Source: Neobacillus citreus (GTDB taxonomy: Bacteria; Bacillota; Bacilli; Bacillales; Cytobacillaceae). From it: a DNA stretch of 64,000 bases. Under the pieces are notes generated by a model, which was not told where the DNA came from, did no database searches, and worked only from the letters and a program-made list of their open reading frames with translations. The position numbers and the translations under genes were made by a program. The stretch covers positions 17,601-81,600 of the forward strand of contig NZ_JAGYPE020000010.1 in NCBI RefSeq assembly GCF_018343545.2, given 5' to 3'. Of the stretch, positions 62,322-64,000 are shown one piece after another; the stretch's first letter is position 1, and each line of letters begins with the position of its first letter.

Positions 62322-63701
62322 TTATACAAAAACTAGCAACAGCCATAGGTATAAGCTGATTAAGGTAAAAATTAATGTCGGCGGAATAACGAGAATTGTT
62401 ACCTTTATATACTCCATCCAAGGAATTTGAATTTTATTGTTTTTAAGAATGTGCATCCAAATAAGGGTTGCCAGCGTTCCAATCGGCAGAATGAGCGACC
62501 CGATATCACTGCCAATGATATTGGCAAGATAAACAGTTTTCATGATTAATGGGTCCAAGCCCATTTCTGTTAATGCCAATGTAGAAATCATCAAAGCCGG
62601 GTGATTGTTAAAAATATTCGAGAGCACTGACGTAATCACACCCATCGTCAAGCTGGCATGGAACAGGCTGTCATTTACGATCGATTTTAGATGCACCAGC
62701 AACAAATTGGTCAGTCCAATATTGTGTAATCCGTAAATGATAACATACATGCCGAATGCAAAAATTAAGATATGCCATGGAATTTTACCAATAACATCTT
62801 TTGGGTTGATTTTTAAATATACCCATCTCCAGATTAGCAGGATAATGGAGCCTAAGACAGCCACTAATGATACAGAAATGCCAAGATATGAAGCAACAAA
62901 TAAACTGATTCGTACTATGAATACGAAGATGAGCATATTGATCATCAATTTCTTTTTTTCATTAAACAAAACATCGCTATTTTTTTGCAACGGGTGATAG
63001 AGTCGATTTTTTTGCAGTGGAATGCAGTAAGAATGTGGGGAAATTTGTTGAGGAATTTCCTTCTTGAAAATCATATAGAGCAGTAAGGATAGAAACACTA
63101 ATCCAAGAACACCTGGCACAAACATCATTTCCGTCTGCATATAAAGGTCCATCCCGATAATCTTTAAGGCAATTAAATTGACGATATTGCTGACCCCGAT
63201 TGGCGCACTTGAGGCCGTCGCAATGAGGGCACCACTCAAAAGGTAAGGAATCATTTGCCGTACTTTTAAGCCTAAATTCTTAAGCGTTAAGATTAAAATG
63301 GGTGTGGTAATCAAAATGCTGCCGTCATTATTGAAAAAGAGTGTCATTAAAAAGCAAAGCAGTAAAGTATACCAGTATAGACGGACACCAGAACCCTTTG
63401 AAACTTTTAACATTAAAGCTGCTGTCCAGCTAAAAAATCCGATGCTTTCCAATACAATCGCCATAACGATTGTGGCTATGATGGTGATGGCTGCCCCCGT
63501 TACTTTTGAACTAATATCTACTAGGTCCGCCGTAGAAACACTTCCGCTTAAAAAAACGATCACCGCTCCAATGGAAGCAGGAATGGCTTCATTCATATTT
63601 TTTGGACGGATAAATATCATTATCATAGTAAATAAAAAAGCTAGTATGGTAATGATAACCGTCGATTGGTCATATATCGTAATAATTTCACATCCTTGCA
63701 A
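62322..63701 (-). CDS. ArsB/NhaD-like (ion transporter superfamily) membrane transporter
   Basis: 459 residues, ten to twelve membrane helices. The N-terminal region IRPKNMNEAIPASIGAVIVF and the LFFNNDGSILITTPI loop match the ArsB family of arsenite/antimonite carriers; VSNIVNLIALK and a second FNNHPALM half-repeat agree. No arsR or arsC is adjacent, so arsenite is only the best guess; related Na+/H+ (NhaD) or citrate-type roles are possible. The start is doubtful: the TTG at 63701 has no ribosome site, while AAGGATGTGA lies just inside the frame without a good start after it. Confidence 0.75.
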   Translation of the reverse strand: MQGCEIITIYDQSTVIITILAFLFTMIMIFIRPKNMNEAIPASIGAVIVFLSGSVSTADLVDISSKVTGAAITIIATIVMAIVLESIGFFSWTAALMLKVSKGSGVRLYWYTLLLCFLMTLFFNNDGSILITTPILILTLKNLGLKVRQMIPYLLSGALIATASSAPIGVSNIVNLIALKIIGMDLYMQTEMMFVPGVLGLVFLSLLLYMIFKKEIPQQISPHSYCIPLQKNRLYHPLQKNSDVLFNEKKKLMINMLIFVFIVRISLFVASYLGISVSLVAVLGSIILLIWRWVYLKINPKDVIGKIPWHILIFAFGMYVIIYGLHNIGLTNLLLVHLKSIVNDSLFHASLTMGVITSVLSNIFNNHPALMISTLALTEMGLDPLIMKTVYLANIIGSDIGSLILPIGTLATLIWMHILKNNKIQIPWMEYIKVTILVIPPTLIFTLISLYLWLLLVFV

Positions 63702-63882
63702 ATTGTTTTATTGATTTGAAATTGTTTATCCCACCCCTCGTCCTATGGTTTATTTTACGCCTGTCCTTGACTGGTTGACCTAAACGAGTATCTCGGTCTC
63801 ACATAAATCAGCAAAAGACTAAATAATTTTTCCTTTTATTATGTAGGCAGCTGCCGACTTTGGATACAGAAGAAGAAAAACA

Positions 63883-63919
63883 AAAATCCGGTACTATGGA
63901 TAAAAGTACCGGATTTTAT
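63883..63919. terminator. bidirectional terminator near the right edge
   Basis: AAAATCCGGTAC / GTACCGGATTTT, 12-bp perfect stem with a 10-nt loop, downstream of a minus-strand gene that enters from the right edge. Confidence 0.9.
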
Positions 63920-63955
63920 TTCATATTTTCATAAAATACATTTTTTACAGAGTTA

Positions 63956-64000
63956 TTATTTCTTTTTACCCTTTCCGCCCTTTTTTCCTTTGCTGCCATG
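63956..64000 (-). CDS. C-terminal end of a Lys/Gly-rich protein (partial)
   Basis: The last 14 codons read GSKGKKGGKGKKK then TAA. The basic tail and the strong terminator beyond it suggest the end of a real gene that begins outside the window. The protein cannot be identified from this. Confidence 0.45.
   Translation of the reverse strand, partial: HGSKGKKGGKGKKK

Overview
The window looks like chromosome of a low-GC, aerobic, endospore-forming member of the Bacillaceae (a Neobacillus/Mesobacillus-like genome is my guess; the species cannot be fixed from this sequence alone). The evidence is strong GGAGG-type ribosome sites, four small acid-soluble spore protein genes (tlp, sspN, sspO, sspP), a StoA-like thiol-disulfide oxidoreductase, a GerP-like germination gene, a YjcZ peptide, and the parE-parC / yneT / plsY / yneP-yneQ / tlp / sspN / stoA / acnA (citB) / sspO / sspP block known from Bacillus subtilis, here expanded by inserted genes. 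No rRNA, tRNA, prophage, transposase or CRISPR array was seen.

Layout: 0-4.6 kb holds a cytochrome c fragment, a XerS-type recombinase, a universal stress protein, a cold-shock protein and small regulators. 4.7-8.9 kb is a MarR-controlled heterodimeric ABC exporter. 9-32.4 kb is the parC/parE-to-sspP block, with a histidine kinase lacking its phospho-acceptor His, a GH18 enzyme, a CapA-like protein, a two-domain SpoVK-like AAA protein, and an antibiotic-resistance type ABC-F gene behind an attenuator-like leader. 32.4-35.8 kb is a selenium locus. 35.8-41.5 kb encodes threonine catabolism (tdh-kbl) and an acyl-CoA ligase/carboxylase pair. 41.8-43.9 kb is a guanine riboswitch with xpt-pbuX. 45-48.4 kb is a PhnCDE-like ABC transporter of the type proposed to carry selenate. 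49-53.4 kb is a Bce-type two-component/ABC detoxification module. The rest has an MFS exporter, a persulfide-type CstR repressor with a TSUP exporter, spore small genes, D-serine dehydratase, a pyruvate-kinase-like protein, a 52-bp-period repeat tract and an ArsB-like transporter.

The most interesting theme is selenocysteine. The window carries selA, a selD whose own active-site codon is UGA, a SelW/Rdx-family gene with a C-x-x-UGA motif and a hairpin 16 nt downstream, and a HesB-like gene with in-frame UGA. A fourth gene (48529-48957, next to the putative selenate transporter) becomes a complete-looking protein only if a UGA near its start is read as selenocysteine; I could not place it in a known selenoprotein family. 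ORF callers will truncate or miss all four. selB and tRNA-Sec were not found here and must lie elsewhere if the system works. Uptake (45-48 kb), activation (SelD), Sec-tRNA synthesis (SelA) and four candidate selenoproteins thus lie within about 30 kb, although interspersed with unrelated housekeeping and sporulation genes.
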